Source of the DNA: Cytospora piceicola
Lineage: Eukaryota > Ascomycota > Sordariomycetes > Diaporthales > Cytosporaceae
Assembly (NCBI GenBank): GCA_023375675.1
Contig: JALQBC010000005.1
Span: 868,001 to 932,000 of the forward strand
Length of the DNA: 64,000 bases
Direction: 5' to 3'
The translations under genes and the position numbers were made by a program. This document shows, piece after piece, positions 48,188 to 59,180 of this stretch (position 1 is the stretch's first letter; the number at the start of each line of letters is the position of its first letter). The notes under the pieces were generated by a model. That model had not been told where the DNA came from. It ran no database searches and was given only the letters and a program-made list of their open reading frames with translations.

Positions 48188-48791
48188 GATTCTCGGGTCA
48201 CCATCTTTTCCCCCCCAATCACCATTATCGTCGTCGTCATCATCATCACTTTCCGGACACACAACGACCGACACGGCAACGACACACCACGGCACATACA
48301 ATGATTTTCCTATTTGTCAACGGGAACTCGGGAGGGGCCCGCCTTACCTGAAAAGTTTGGGGAGACATAGCTGCGTGGGATGGCAGTGCTGACAGGAAGA
48401 CTCAAAAAGTTGAGAAAAGCAGGCAATGGTCCCGAACAGGGCGGTTTGATTTTGGTAACACCGGCGTTCTTTGAGAGTGGCAGGCGGTGGTTATTCCGAG
48501 GATATACGTCAATGGCATTTGGGCAGGTAGACGACATAGCATCGAGAAAGCCCTTCCACTGAATGCGAATTTTTTTGAAACTTCACTTGGCTATCTGCAT
48601 GGCAATCCGCTTTGTGATCAACGCATTATCAACATTGCGCCTTCGTAGCATTCGTTCGTGATCCCATGGGGTATAAAGACGGGTTAAAACAACCAGCAAC
48701 TAACTGCAGACTGCTCGCAGATGAGGTGGGGGGCGGGGGCAAAGAGTAAGAAGTCAAGCAATAAACAATCCCGTCTGTTCGAAAAGTTCAC
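48188..48791. other. Convergent spacer
   Basis: Between the 3' ends of the FMP16-like gene (plus) and the JmjC gene (minus). No supported coding frame. Confidence 0.5.
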
Positions 48792-51700
48792 TCACGTCCT
48801 CCTGCCTCGAGGACGGCCTCTGCCCCGGCCACGGCCCCCTCCTCTCCCCTTTCCCCTGATAGCCATCCGTCCTCTTGGGGCTGTCCGGCCCCTGGTGCTC
48901 GGTACTGCAGGAATATCGTCATCTTCATCTCCGTCATCGTCAGCAGACCCAGTGCGGGAGCTGAAGCCGGACCCAGAGGCCGAATTATGATCACTGCCGC
49001 CGTCTACACGGGAGCCAGAAGCAGACGCCGAATCACGATCGCTGCCACCGTCACTACCGCTGTAATAGCTGTAGCCGTCTTCGTCAAAATCGCCAAGCCT
49101 GACAACGGTTGGGCCTCCCACATGCTCATCCTCCTCGTCCGAGTCACCAAGTCTCACGACCGTCGGACCCGCTGGTTTGGGCGGCGGGGACGGCTCCATG
49201 CTGTCGTATGTAGGCTCGACGGGAGCACGACTGGGCTCCTTTGAAAAGGTGGGTGCACTTGAGACCCTCGACCTCGGTGCCACGCTGGAGGCCTTGGACT
49301 CGGGAGCGACGCTTGCCGGCCCCGATGAAACGTGCTCCTCATCGGCATCGTCAAAATACTCATGAGCATCATACATCGGCACGTCGCCATCTTCCTGTGT
49401 GTCCGATGCTTGATCTTCCGGTGCTTGATATTCCGGTGCTTGATTTTCCGGTGCTTGATCGTCCACTAGGACAATGGAGTCCTCTGCAGGGGCTGCATCA
49501 ATGGCATCGTCGTCATCGCCATCCTTGCTTCGACTTGTCTCCGCACCGTCGCGGCTGCTCTTCCTCTTTCCGATCTTGACTTTCTTGCCCCTGAGCGCCA
49601 TACGCTCAGCCATGGACATGAACTTCTCGCTGGACGGCCCGGGAGCAGCGGCGTTAGATGTTCCACGAGAGCGAGTTGCTCTCCTCGAGCTTGGCTCTTC
49701 TGCTGCCATCGCCGGAGCCGCGTTCTTGCGCGGGCGGCCCCTTGATCGTCTCTGGACCGAGACCGACCGAGACGCTGGCTCGCGGGATGCCTCGTCCTCT
49801 TCCAGCTCCCTGGCAAGCTGCTGTTCCAATTCCTCGATAGTTGAGTCCTTAGGAGATTCTGGCTCGTTGTCAACAACCACTGAACTGACGGCTAAAGACG
49901 ATCGTGGTGGGCGGCCACGCCGCTTGGGTGCGCCGGATTGTGGAGTGGGAGGTTTTGGAGTAGCCTTTGGCACAGAGTGAGGAGGGCCTGAATCAGACTT
50001 GCGAGGTCTACCTGGTCTCTTCTTGCGGACAGGTGCTGATACTGTATCCTGGGCCTCTAAGCCGCCGGTGATGGCGCGCATGGCTTCCGCAGCGAGGTCA
50101 ATGGGGTCTCTGCTCCGCTCCTGATGCTCCTGAGCGGGCTGCGGCGTAGGTGTGACTGTCTTGGGTTTGATCGGCAACACGTCATTGAATTCCTCAATGT
50201 CATCCATGTCTGCGTAGGAAACCTTGGGCCTCGACTGCCGCAACGTCGGAACGTTGGGATCGAACGGGCGGCCTTTGTCGACGGGGCCCTCATCCTGACC
50301 ATCCTGACCGTCCTGCTCATGTTGGTTCTCTTCTTCAGCAGAGGCCTCCTGCTGTCCAGTCTCCCGAGGCGGTGCAGGCGGTGCATCAACCATGGTTATG
50401 TCCTCACCAAGCAGTGCTGGGTCGACATTCTGTAGACCGTCGGCCTGGGGTGTTTTCTCAGTCCTGGTTTTTCTCCTATGCGACCTACCCACAACAAAGT
50501 CGGGATCTTCGTCCTGACGAGCACGCCGCTTTGCTGCACGCAGCGACTTTTTGACCCACTCTGACTCTTCGAACTCCTCGTCGAAGACATCCCTCTCTGT
50601 GGGCTCCTCGTAGGGATTGAACAGAATCTTGTCAGGGTCATCTTTTTGTTCGTAGTATAGCCGTCCCAGCCTCCGCTCTGCACCAAGCAAGGAAGGATCA
50701 GGATAGGCTTCAGGCTCTGGTAAGAGCGACCCATTAAGATCAGGAAGCATGGGGAGACCTTCAGCTTCGACGTCATTGGCCGCCTGTGGCTGAGGGCCAG
50801 CTTGGTCGTTGTTGTAGTCAGCAGCGCCATTGGCAAGTCCACCAACCGGTTCTTGACCTCCGAAACCATTGGTTTCAGGAGGTGGCGCCGCCATGTCCTG
50901 GTCGGGGCCCGGGCCGCCACCTGCGAGCTCACCTACGGCATCCGCATTGTCTTTAGCCTTGTCGGCCTCGGCTTCCTGCCGCAACCGCTGAATTCGTTTG
51001 CTGTTGTGATTGCGGCTTCCATCACCAGCTGCATGAAGCCAGTTCAGATTGTGCACGCGGAAGTCTACCAAAGTCTCCTGACTGCGATCATCTGCGATAG
51101 CACGCGTATCGTGTCCAATGTAGGTGTTTTTGGGCTCATACGGGTTTGTATTGCCCGTCCTTCGACATCCGCCGCAGTTGCAGATTCCTTGGCATTTAGG
51201 ACATTGCCATCGTTCCTCTTGCAACACCTCCTGCGGCATCATATCAAAAGCTCGGTAGAGAACACCAAAGCAATACGCCTGGTTGCACCCTGGATTGGTA
51301 CAGAAGGCCAGACGATAGGTGTAGTCTTTATGGCAGCAAGTGTGGCATTTGTATGTGTCACCCTTCTTCTTCTTCCTCCTTGGCTTCTTGGTGCGTCCCT
51401 GATTGTCAACCTCTGGCTCTGACGGCTCCGGATCAGGCTCTTTGTCAGGTTTCGAGATGTCATTGAAAGGTCGTCTCCTGAGCTGTTCCTGGCAGATCTG
51501 AGCCAATGACTTCCTGCCAATCTTCATTCTGGCAATCTCGAGTGGCGGGGGTGACAGGTTCATGTCGACGTAACCATCGTTGGTAATGACCATGTCTCGC
51601 CATAACTCATAATGGCCCACCAACTCGGACCAGTCCCACTGCTCACACCAGGAAAGCCCTGAAACGCAAAGGCAGGATCGGCCCATGGCGTAGCATTCCA

Positions 51701-53127
51701 TGCAGACGTCATATGTGTCCTGGTCGCCACCGACAAGGTCCCGAACACAATGTTTGCAAGTGAGGAACTTGTTGAAGATGTTAGAGCGGCAATAAGAGCA
51801 GATGACGCATGAATCGTAGGGGACCAGTTCCACGTTCTTTTCCTTAGATCCAAACATTTCGTCCACCAGTATTTCCGTGAAAAGCTGTAGAAGCTTCTTG
51901 AAATCTTTCTTCAGTTGTGTCAGTCTTACGGAATCTCTACCAACCTCTTCTCCGAGGAGCAGCGACATCTGGGATTCTGCCGCGTCTCGGAGTTGCTGGT
52001 AGTATTTCTGCAAAGTGTAATAGATGATGGCCTTGTTCTTGTATTGCTCATCGCGACAGACGAGCCTTTGTCGAGGGAGTGCTTCATGCAGAGCATAGTC
52101 AAGAGTATCGATAGTCGTACGATTCCAAGCGACTTTCATCGTTCTCGTGCCACGGTTCCAAACCTGATGAGGTGCCAAGGGTGGGATGAGGATGAAGTCG
52201 CCAGGTTTCTGCTCAACGACGTAGACCGGAAATGTCGCCTTCTTCCAAGCGTTTACTTGGGCGAAATGCTTCTCAATCTCGACATCATGACCCAGCATAG
52301 ACAGGAAGTATTCCCGGACGACTTGTCGGTCTTTGGTCTCAGTCATGAACCAGACCGAGCTGCCCTCCTTCTCCCCATTCTCATTGCTCGAGGCTTCGAC
52401 CATGATATTCTGACCAAGAGAGCCGCACATCTCTCGATGTGCTGGGGTGTATGTTCCTTCGTGTCCAATGTAACACATCAAATTTTGAGCCCGCATCTCT
52501 GCGGGAAGACTGCTCATAAGATCACCTGCCGGGGCTGCTGTGTGCTCTTCCATGAATATGTCGTCGTCTTTTGAGCCAGCGTCCTCCACATTTTCATTCC
52601 AGTAGAAGAGTCCGGGCGGCATAACCTTGCGAAGATGGTCATGCCATTCCGGCGGGCAATCGATGTCTTTCATATACAGTCTTTGCCTCCGCTCGTCTCG
52701 GAAATTGTTCGGGGTCCATTGGTCGGTAAGCTGTCGCATCGATCGCAGGTAGTGACCCATGGTCATGGGAATATTAGAGTGTGCATTGATGTCGCGAACC
52801 TCTTCCTCTGTGTGGTTATTAGCATCGAGACGATCATGTGAATGGCACCGCGGTAAACATACGCTTCTTGTTGTATGTGTCCTCGAGGTACTGGGCACTG
52901 AAAAGCGATTTGGGAAGCTTGCTGTTCCAGCCCTCGATGACAAGAGGTTTCCCCTGCTTGACGACCTGATACCACACGAGCTTCTCAAATTCGAGCTTCC
53001 TGATCTTGTTGGCTGGAATGCGCTGGACCCATTCAAAGTTGGGCGTCCGATCGACCAGTCCCTCCAGGTGCAAGTCCGGTGGAACTGGGTCGAATTTGGC
53101 CTGGGGGTGTGTTGCTATGCTAGGCAT
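48792..53127 (-). CDS. JmjC protein with zf-4CXXC_R1 and AT-hooks
   Basis: Exon 1 53127-52863 and exon 2 52807-48792, with a 55-nt intron (GTATGT, GCTAATAAC branch, ACAG), give 1426 aa. The N-terminal half is a JmjC oxygenase domain with candidate iron ligands H212, E214 (TPAHREM) and H302 (APHQVW), so it may be an active Fe(II)/2-oxoglutarate demethylase. A Cys cluster (CSYCRSN, CKHC, CMEC) follows, then a zf-4CXXC_R1 (CDCA7-type) finger with CHTCCH, CTNPGCNQAYC and CPKCQGICNCGGCR. The C-terminal third is disordered, with three AT-hook cores (PGRPRK, RRGRPPR, RGRPRK), acidic stretches, repeats and an RG-rich end. It is a nuclear chromatin regulator; similarity in plan to Neurospora DMM-1 is possible but unverified. 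The annotated long frame extending upstream of the intron is not used. Confidence 0.9.
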
Positions 53128-53915
53128 TCTGACAGTTGATGATCACAAGCTTGGGCGAATGCTTGGATGTGACGGAAGCTGATGACCGTCACTGTCAAAG
53201 TTGGCGGATCGCATGCGACCAAACGACACGACGGCGGAGGATGAACCGCTCAGTGCATATTCGACGGGCTTATCCCCCACAAGAAGAGGTGAAATATACC
53301 GAGATATGAGGCGGGAATTAGCAAGAGATACTCTTCTGAAAGGGGAGAGTCACAAGTGGTTGTATTCGTATGTGAGAGGTGACGACGCCTTGTCAATAGC
53401 ACGGTTGTATGGCAGTGTCCAGGCGCGGTAGGTGCGATTATGAACCTGGGAAGCACGCTTAGTTGCCTACGCGCCGCCCAATCAGCGTTTTCAGCCGCGC
53501 GTTTGGCCCACTGTAATTTTCAATTGGCAAGGCTGCATGAGTTGCATTTAGGTACTTGTTTGTAGCACGGCATATATCATTAAGAACGTTAAAGAAATTA
53601 TAGTCTTGTTACCTGCAGGAGTTTCATCTGTGGTCAAGTAGAGGTAAGGAACATTCCCCCATCGCCGTCGACGAAACTCTTGTTGGTGTGGAGTTGTTTA
53701 CCCTTTCAAATGTGACGTTCGAACGACAAGCTCTGGAGATACTGCAAGCGCAGATCAATGGGATCTAAGCCGGGTTTGAATTTGTACTTCTTTTTGGCAG
53801 CTGGATGTTCAGTAATTGCAGGTGGGAACATCTCTTGCCATCAAATCCGCGGCTGTTGGTTCCCGTTGACAAAGCTGATACTTCATGCAGGTGGAAACAA
53901 AGGGTTTGAGCTACC
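53128..53915. promoter_or_regulatory. Divergent promoter, JmjC / COQ2
   Basis: Region between divergently transcribed JmjC and COQ2 genes. It carries a 76-aa plus-strand frame (53201-53431) with no recognised homology, which I do not call as a gene. AT-rich near 53560-53610. Confidence 0.5.
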
Positions 53916-55139
53916 ATGAACGCCGTCCGGGCTGGCAGAACAGGAGCAGGCTCATCTGGCTTATTCACTTCATGTCTTTATCCCCAAGGCTCGTTGCGCC
54001 ATAGCCAGATATGGGCGACTTTCCATAGGTCTCAGTCCCGCCATGGACAGACGGCCCGGTTGATCGCACCTCCTGCAACAAGAGCATTCGTCCACAACGG
54101 AGCAGCCAAACCAGCAGCTGCAGCTCAAGCAGTCGCCATACCTCCTGAGCAGCCGCTACCGCCGGCATACGCGCCGCCCAAGACCGGCATCCTCTCTGTA
54201 CTGCCCTCATCATGGGTCCCCTATGCTGAGCTGATAAGGCTCGACAAGCCCACCGGCACCTACTACCTCTTCTTCCCATGCCTCTTCTCAACACTCATGG
54301 CAGCACCGATGGCAGCACCGATGGCGACGCCAGGAGCCGCCATCGGGACCTCGGCACTCTTCTTCGCCGGCGCTCTGATCATGCGCGGTGCCGGCTGTAC
54401 CATCAATGACCTCTGGGACCGTAACCTTGACCCCCAAGTGCGGCGGACGAGACTGCGGCCCATCGCAAGAGGTGCCATCACGCCGTTCCAGGGACTGGTA
54501 TTCACAGGAGCCCAGTTATTTGCAGGACTGGCGATCCTGCTCCAGTTCCCGCTCGAGTGCTTCTTCTACGCTACGCCCAGCCTGTTATTTGTGGCTTCAT
54601 ACCCTCTCATGAAGAGGGTGACGTACTATCCGCAGTTCGTCCTGGGGATGACCTTCTCATGGGGCGCCATAGTCGGCTTCCCAGCCATGGGAGTTGACCT
54701 GCTATCAAACACGCCGGCTCTTACAGCCGCCGCCTTGCTGTATTCATCCAACGTCGCCTGGACGGTTCTATATGACTGCATTTACGCGCATATGGACATC
54801 AAGGATGACGTCAAGGCTGGCATCAAGAGCGTCGCTCTGGCACATGATCAATCTAAGAGATTTCTGGTGGGACTCGGCGCCGTACAAGTCGGGCTCCTTA
54901 CTGCTGCGGGTGTGGCCGCAGGCGCGGGACCGGCATTCTTCGTCGGAAGCTGCGGAGGGGCCATCGTCACTCTGGGCATCATGATCAAGAGGGTCAAGCT
55001 CCAGGATGTGAAGGACTGCTGGTGGTGGTTTGTGAACGGAGCCTGGTTGACTGGTGGGGTCATTAGTGCTGGATTGGCTGTGGACTATGCTCTCAGATAC
55101 ACGGCTAAGGAACAGGCCGAGGAGGCTCAGCAGCAATAG
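53916..55139 (+). CDS. COQ2: 4-hydroxybenzoate polyprenyltransferase (COQ2)
   Basis: Single-exon gene of 407 aa. COQ2 is a mitochondrial inner-membrane enzyme that attaches the polyprenyl tail to 4-hydroxybenzoate in ubiquinone synthesis. The N-terminus is basic and Ser/Ala-rich with no acidic residues, as expected for a presequence. The UbiA-family first Asp-rich motif is NDLWDRNLDPQVRRT (about residue 163) and the second is YDCIYAHMDIKDD (about residue 286). About eight hydrophobic helices are visible. A short direct repeat (MAAPMAAPMATP) lies in the loop before the first motif and looks like a local tandem expansion. It is convergent with RPS23. Confidence 0.95.
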   Translation: MNAVRAGRTGAGSSGLFTSCLYPQGSLRHSQIWATFHRSQSRHGQTARLIAPPATRAFVHNGAAKPAAAAQAVAIPPEQPLPPAYAPPKTGILSVLPSSWVPYAELIRLDKPTGTYYLFFPCLFSTLMAAPMAAPMATPGAAIGTSALFFAGALIMRGAGCTINDLWDRNLDPQVRRTRLRPIARGAITPFQGLVFTGAQLFAGLAILLQFPLECFFYATPSLLFVASYPLMKRVTYYPQFVLGMTFSWGAIVGFPAMGVDLLSNTPALTAAALLYSSNVAWTVLYDCIYAHMDIKDDVKAGIKSVALAHDQSKRFLVGLGAVQVGLLTAAGVAAGAGPAFFVGSCGGAIVTLGIMIKRVKLQDVKDCWWWFVNGAWLTGGVISAGLAVDYALRYTAKEQAEEAQQQ

Positions 55140-55414
55140 CCCTCGTGTACTATCATGTAGACTCTCAATGAAGCTGAACCGTAATGGAGCCCCATTCGAG
55201 ATTTATCACTGGCCGTCCTTGCTCTCTTCATATCGGAACCTCCGCGTTGCTTGATCGTGTTCTCTTGTGGCGTAATGGTCTTTTCATTCGTCGACCATGT
55301 CTACCATGGAAATATCAGAACCCCCTTTGCCTGATGACTGATGCCGATGAGAGCAAACACAGATGACGCCGAACCCGAAAGCATCCCTTTTCCATTTCCA
55401 TTCTTGTAAACTGC

Positions 55415-55967
55415 TTAAGAACGGGGCTTCTCCTTCTTCTCCTTCCACAGAGCAAGCAGACCGACACCAGAGACCTTGACGACCTTGAATCGCACACCGG
55501 GAATATCACCCTTGGCCTTGCCCTTACGACCGAATCCAGCGAGGAGGACCTCGTCGTTCTCGTCGACGAAGTTGAGACAACCGTCGTTGGGGACTGCAAA
55601 TCGTATCATGTCAGCTGATTTGACCCCAAAACAATCATCCTGCTTCCATATTTTCGTTCTTCTCTGTATGTTGCAGGATGCAACGTTGCGGGGTGGGATT
55701 ATTCGTACCGAAAGCAGTGACCTTCTTGCCGTTCTTGATCAACTGAACACGGACACACTTTCGGATAGCGGAGTTGGGCTGCTTGGCCTCAACACCGACC
55801 TTCTCGAGAACAATTCCCTTGGCGTGGGAAGAACCACCGAAGGGCGAGGACTTGAAGGCAGTGCCCAGGGCACGCTTCTTGTACTGCAGATCAGACCATC
55901 GCTGCTCGCGACGGTTGTTGCGCAGCTTGCGCGCGGCGTTGAGACCTCTCGGCTTTCCCTTTCCCAT
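55415..55967 (-). CDS. RPS23: 40S ribosomal protein S23 (uS12)
   Basis: Exon 1 55967-55709 and exon 2 55593-55415, with a 115-nt intron, give exactly the 145 aa typical of eukaryotic uS12. uS12 sits at the decoding centre of the small subunit. The universally conserved loop [19 protein letters not shown] is intact, followed by [20 protein letters not shown] after the splice. The base composition shows the strong C-ending codon bias of ribosomal protein genes. An additional intron in the 5' UTR is possible: TCAATAG, an acceptor-like sequence on the minus strand, lies just upstream of the ATG. Confidence 0.97.
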
Positions 55968-56786
55968 CTTGAATGGCTATTGAGTGCAAAAAAAAACGTC
56001 AGTCTCGTGTACTTGTCGGAAGCTGAGATTCGATGTTCGGTGGATTGATCGTGCAAACGGCGTGCTCGTGCAACGCCGTTGTCGCCTGTTGACTGTTCGC
56101 CACGTGCAGGTGTCGGTTCGTTCGTGATTGTATGTTGGGCTTGGTTTCAAGGCAATCGAGATGGGACAGACAGCATCTACTCACCGATTATGGCTTGATC
56201 GCTCGAAATTGGGTGATGTGGGGTGGGTGGTTGTCGTGGAAGTGCTCCAGATGGACTGCTCAGCGCGGTCATGCAAAACGAAAAATGTGCGCCTCTCGTT
56301 TGGGAAAGGAAGGGGCGCTCGGGCCAACTTGCAAAAACGTCGGAGAAGGATTTTCATATTGCCGGTCACCCCAGAAGCACTAGCCTCTGGTGACTTTACC
56401 GGCTAAAAGCACTGCCTCCCTCCCCCTTAGGTGCACTGTGTCCGGTCTCCTTTGCGACATGACACGACCAACCTACACTCACTTGGCGTAACTTCAGAGA
56501 GACTTTGATTTGATCTGTATTTCGTCCTGGGGTTCATGTTGGTGACCGTTTCTCTATAATTACAGTATCAGGAGGTCGCATTGTTTTCACGAATTCTATC
56601 GCTCACATACATCTCAACCTCGCCTGTGCACTCCAATTCCTCAGCTGACTTCCACCTTGGGAAGGTGGCTGTAGGTACCTAATCTGTACTCATCGCCGGA
56701 CTCAGGCCGGACTCAGGCCGGACTCAGAGGAACACGGCACGGCACATGACTGTTCGGCATTGCGTGGATGTGTAAGGCTAGGAACC
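55968..56786. promoter_or_regulatory. Divergent promoter, RPS23 / DUF5315-like gene
   Basis: Region between two divergent genes, holding both promoters. Contains three perfect 11-bp tandem units at 56695-56727 and a GGTACCTA word near 56674. A 92-aa plus frame at 56128 is considered chance. Confidence 0.5.
56695..56727. repeat. 11-bp tandem repeat, three copies
   Basis: Three perfect head-to-tail copies of GCCGGACTCAG, 60 bp upstream of the ATG at 56787. Confidence 0.9.
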
Positions 56787-57713
56787 ATGTCTCAGTCAGA
56801 GCAGAAGTCAAAGCCGCAAAGGGATCCGCCGCCGTCCCTTTTCCTGCACCCTTCACCAACCGCCTCTAATGTGTCATTACCAAGTGCTGTTTCTGGCTCT
56901 AAGCCTGTCATCACTGGTCTTCCATCTACCTCTCAAGTTCAACCGCGCTCCTCCGGTCTTTTATCTCATGACCCCTTAGCTGCAGCGCTTTCAACTCTTT
57001 CGGAAAATATGGAGACCCGCTCTTCCCGGAACCCTGGCCAGGCTGCGACAGCCTCCCGCCGGCCGGCCGGGGGCTCTGGATCAGGTGCGCTGGGCGCCGG
57101 CGGGCTGAATCTCCCGCCAATCCAGACCACGAGAAGGGAATCGACTAGGGCCACTGATAGGACTGATGCGCTCTGGGCTGAGATGCAGGCGACTTTGGAA
57201 GAGGTCGAGCTCTCCGCTAGCGGTGGCACCCGGGTGTTCGGTCCTGATCACGACCGCAAGCTCGCAGAGCTTAGAGCAGCACAGATCGCACTTGCGCAGG
57301 CCTGGGCACGGAGCGAGGCGGATGAGGCAATGGAGACATCTGCTGTGCCAGGATCAGCCTCGGAGTATGGTGCTGGCGCAGATTCCAAGACCGACGGAAC
57401 GGCGAATGTTGGCAGTGCTGCCGGCACGGGTGGTGCTGCGAGGAGTGCAGGAGCTGCGAGCATGCGGCGTGGAAGTGTTGGTGTTGGCGGAGAACGATTG
57501 GGTCAGAAGCTCGAGGAGGAGACGGAGAATGATATCAAGTATGCGAGGAGGCGGAGGGAGGCCAACGATCGTTACTTTCAGCGTGTCAACCAGGGAGTAC
57601 TGGATGTTGTCGCAAAGCTCGACAACGTAGCCACGGCAATGCGCGCAGTCGAGCAGGAAAGCAAGGATGTGTGGGGAGAGACGGATAGCTTACCGTCCAG
57701 TGGAAGACCGTAA
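56787..57713 (+). CDS. Coiled-coil/disordered protein, DUF5315-like
   Basis: Open frame of 308 aa from the ATG at 56787 (ccATGtc); an earlier in-frame ATG at 56760 is less likely. The first 115 residues are Ser/Pro-rich and disordered. From about residue 125 a conserved-looking helical block appears (LWAEMQATLEEVELSASGG, HDRKLAELRAAQIALAQAW), and the last 70 residues form a second helical block (KYARRRREANDRYFQ, VLDVVAKLDNVATAMRAVE). This resembles the fungal domain of unknown function DUF5315, from memory. The stop TAA is part of CCGTAAGT, a perfect splice donor, so the true protein may continue in a downstream exon. Confidence 0.7.
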   Translation: MSQSEQKSKPQRDPPPSLFLHPSPTASNVSLPSAVSGSKPVITGLPSTSQVQPRSSGLLSHDPLAAALSTLSENMETRSSRNPGQAATASRRPAGGSGSGALGAGGLNLPPIQTTRRESTRATDRTDALWAEMQATLEEVELSASGGTRVFGPDHDRKLAELRAAQIALAQAWARSEADEAMETSAVPGSASEYGAGADSKTDGTANVGSAAGTGGAARSAGAASMRRGSVGVGGERLGQKLEEETENDIKYARRRREANDRYFQRVNQGVLDVVAKLDNVATAMRAVEQESKDVWGETDSLPSSGRP

Positions 57714-58389
57714 GTTTTTCTTCCTAGTTATTCTTGGGAGAGCATGGCGTTTGGGAACATCTGCTTTGCGAAGGCGTCACGGTGCAAATCAAGTTAGGGG
57801 CGGCCTCTTTCATCAAGGTTCAATCACCAGCCCGTAAGTTTGTAACATATATATGTAAGACATTGTTTGCATACAAGCTCGATACAAGCTCGTACGCTTC
57901 TATGCCCTTGAGCAACACATTGTACATCATTGCAGATCGCGGACGTCATAATCGACAGGAGATACAGACTCAAAATACTCGAGTGACAGTATCGTCTTGA
58001 TGGTTGGAGGGTTTATCCGACTTTTGTTGGCTTGCCCTGTCCAGCTCCGACGTCTAAGGGCCATTTTACCTCGCAGTAACCATTCCAGCGAAAACCCGTC
58101 GAAGTTTGCCGCAGAGTATGCGTCAAGGTGCGAAATCGACCACTTTCTGCTCCCATGTTATAAAGCAACACGTAGTGATTCTTTGTAGTGATGACTGGCT
58201 CCCCGATACAAACGGGATTCCATCGAAACACCTACATAGTAGATAGCACGTACACTTGATGACAATTTGTAAATTTCCAAATGGCACATGACAAGCTTTC
58301 CGGGTTGAGTTAGCGACATGGCACGTCACATGTGCACATGCCAAAGAACGCAAAGGCTTGGAAGGGCGGTCGGGATTGGGTCTGGGCAC
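57714..58389. other. Spacer
   Basis: Follows the DUF5315-like gene, and may contain a further 3' exon and its UTR. No other feature is supported before the inverted repeat. Confidence 0.4.
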
Positions 58390-58885
58390 GGACCGCTGTC
58401 TGGGGCGATTGCGGATTCCGAAACCTCCAGTGGTTATACAGCACGGTCCAAGTATGTTTCCCACCGAATCTTAACTTTTTCCCTAATTACGCTTTGCGCA
58501 TTGGTTGAAATAAGAAATAAAAGCTATCGTTGAATTTATCTCATCAAGAGCTATAGATCTATATAAGCTATAAGATTATTAAGTCAAGGCGCGAAATATG
58601 GAGATTTTTTAGAGAACATTAGAAGTAAGAGGAAAAAGAGACAGGAAAGTTATCAACATTACCTTTAGATCTCCACATTTCGCGCCTTCACTTAATAATC
58701 TTATAGCTTATATAGATCTATAGCTCTTGATGAGATAAATTCAACGATAGCTTTTATTTCTTATTTCAACTAATGCGCAAAGCGTAATTAACTTCAAAAG
58801 ACTAAGAGAAAACGACTTAAAACACAGCTGGTCCGTGCACCATAGCTGAGGTTTCGGAATCCGCAATCGCCGCTGACAGCGGGCC
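58390..58885. repeat. Large AT-rich inverted repeat, MITE-like
   Basis: Left arm about 58390-58605 and right arm about 58669-58885 are reverse complements, separated by a 63-nt loop. The inner 120 bp or so of each arm are nearly identical with only a few mismatches (for example the block around 58545-58595 against 58680-58740). The outer 90 bp are more diverged but share blocks such as GGCGATTGCGGATTCCGAAA. There is no coding frame inside. It could be a non-autonomous transposon (MITE) or a snap-back palindrome. No clear target-site duplication was seen. The transcript would form a long hairpin. Confidence 0.88.
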
Positions 58886-59180
58886 AACGCCCTTATTGCT
58901 TACAGTTTAAGACCAACGACGTCCCAACTTTGAGCCAATACCTTCAACTCCTGAAAACAAACACATCACCTCTAATATCGTGCGGGAGACATACAGATCG
59001 AGAACCAACCAAGATCAAACAATAATAGCCATCGCGCCTGTAACTTAAACTACCTGGGTACTTCAGCCAATTTTATCGATCGTTCAAGACAGACGTCACC
59101 ACATCCACGTAACCCTTCTGCTCGATTGACCCCACTCCGTCATTCTCCCAGTATCAGTACCACAACACCAAACCGCAACA
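58886..59180. promoter_or_regulatory. Promoter/leader of I9 inhibitor gene
   Basis: About 295 bp between the inverted repeat and the inhibitor start codon, containing its promoter and leader. A CTACCTGGGTACTTC word occurs at 59050-59064. Confidence 0.4.

Noticed and set aside
52808..53036. N-terminus of the 1414-aa continuous JmjC frame
   Set aside because: The peptide upstream of the intron acceptor is Ser/Arg-rich shadow. The spliced exon 52863-53127 supplies a natural JmjC N-terminal segment in the correct phase.
53201..53431. 76-aa plus-strand frame in the JmjC/COQ2 promoter
   Set aside because: Possible small protein, but no homology, no splice or context evidence; left uncalled.
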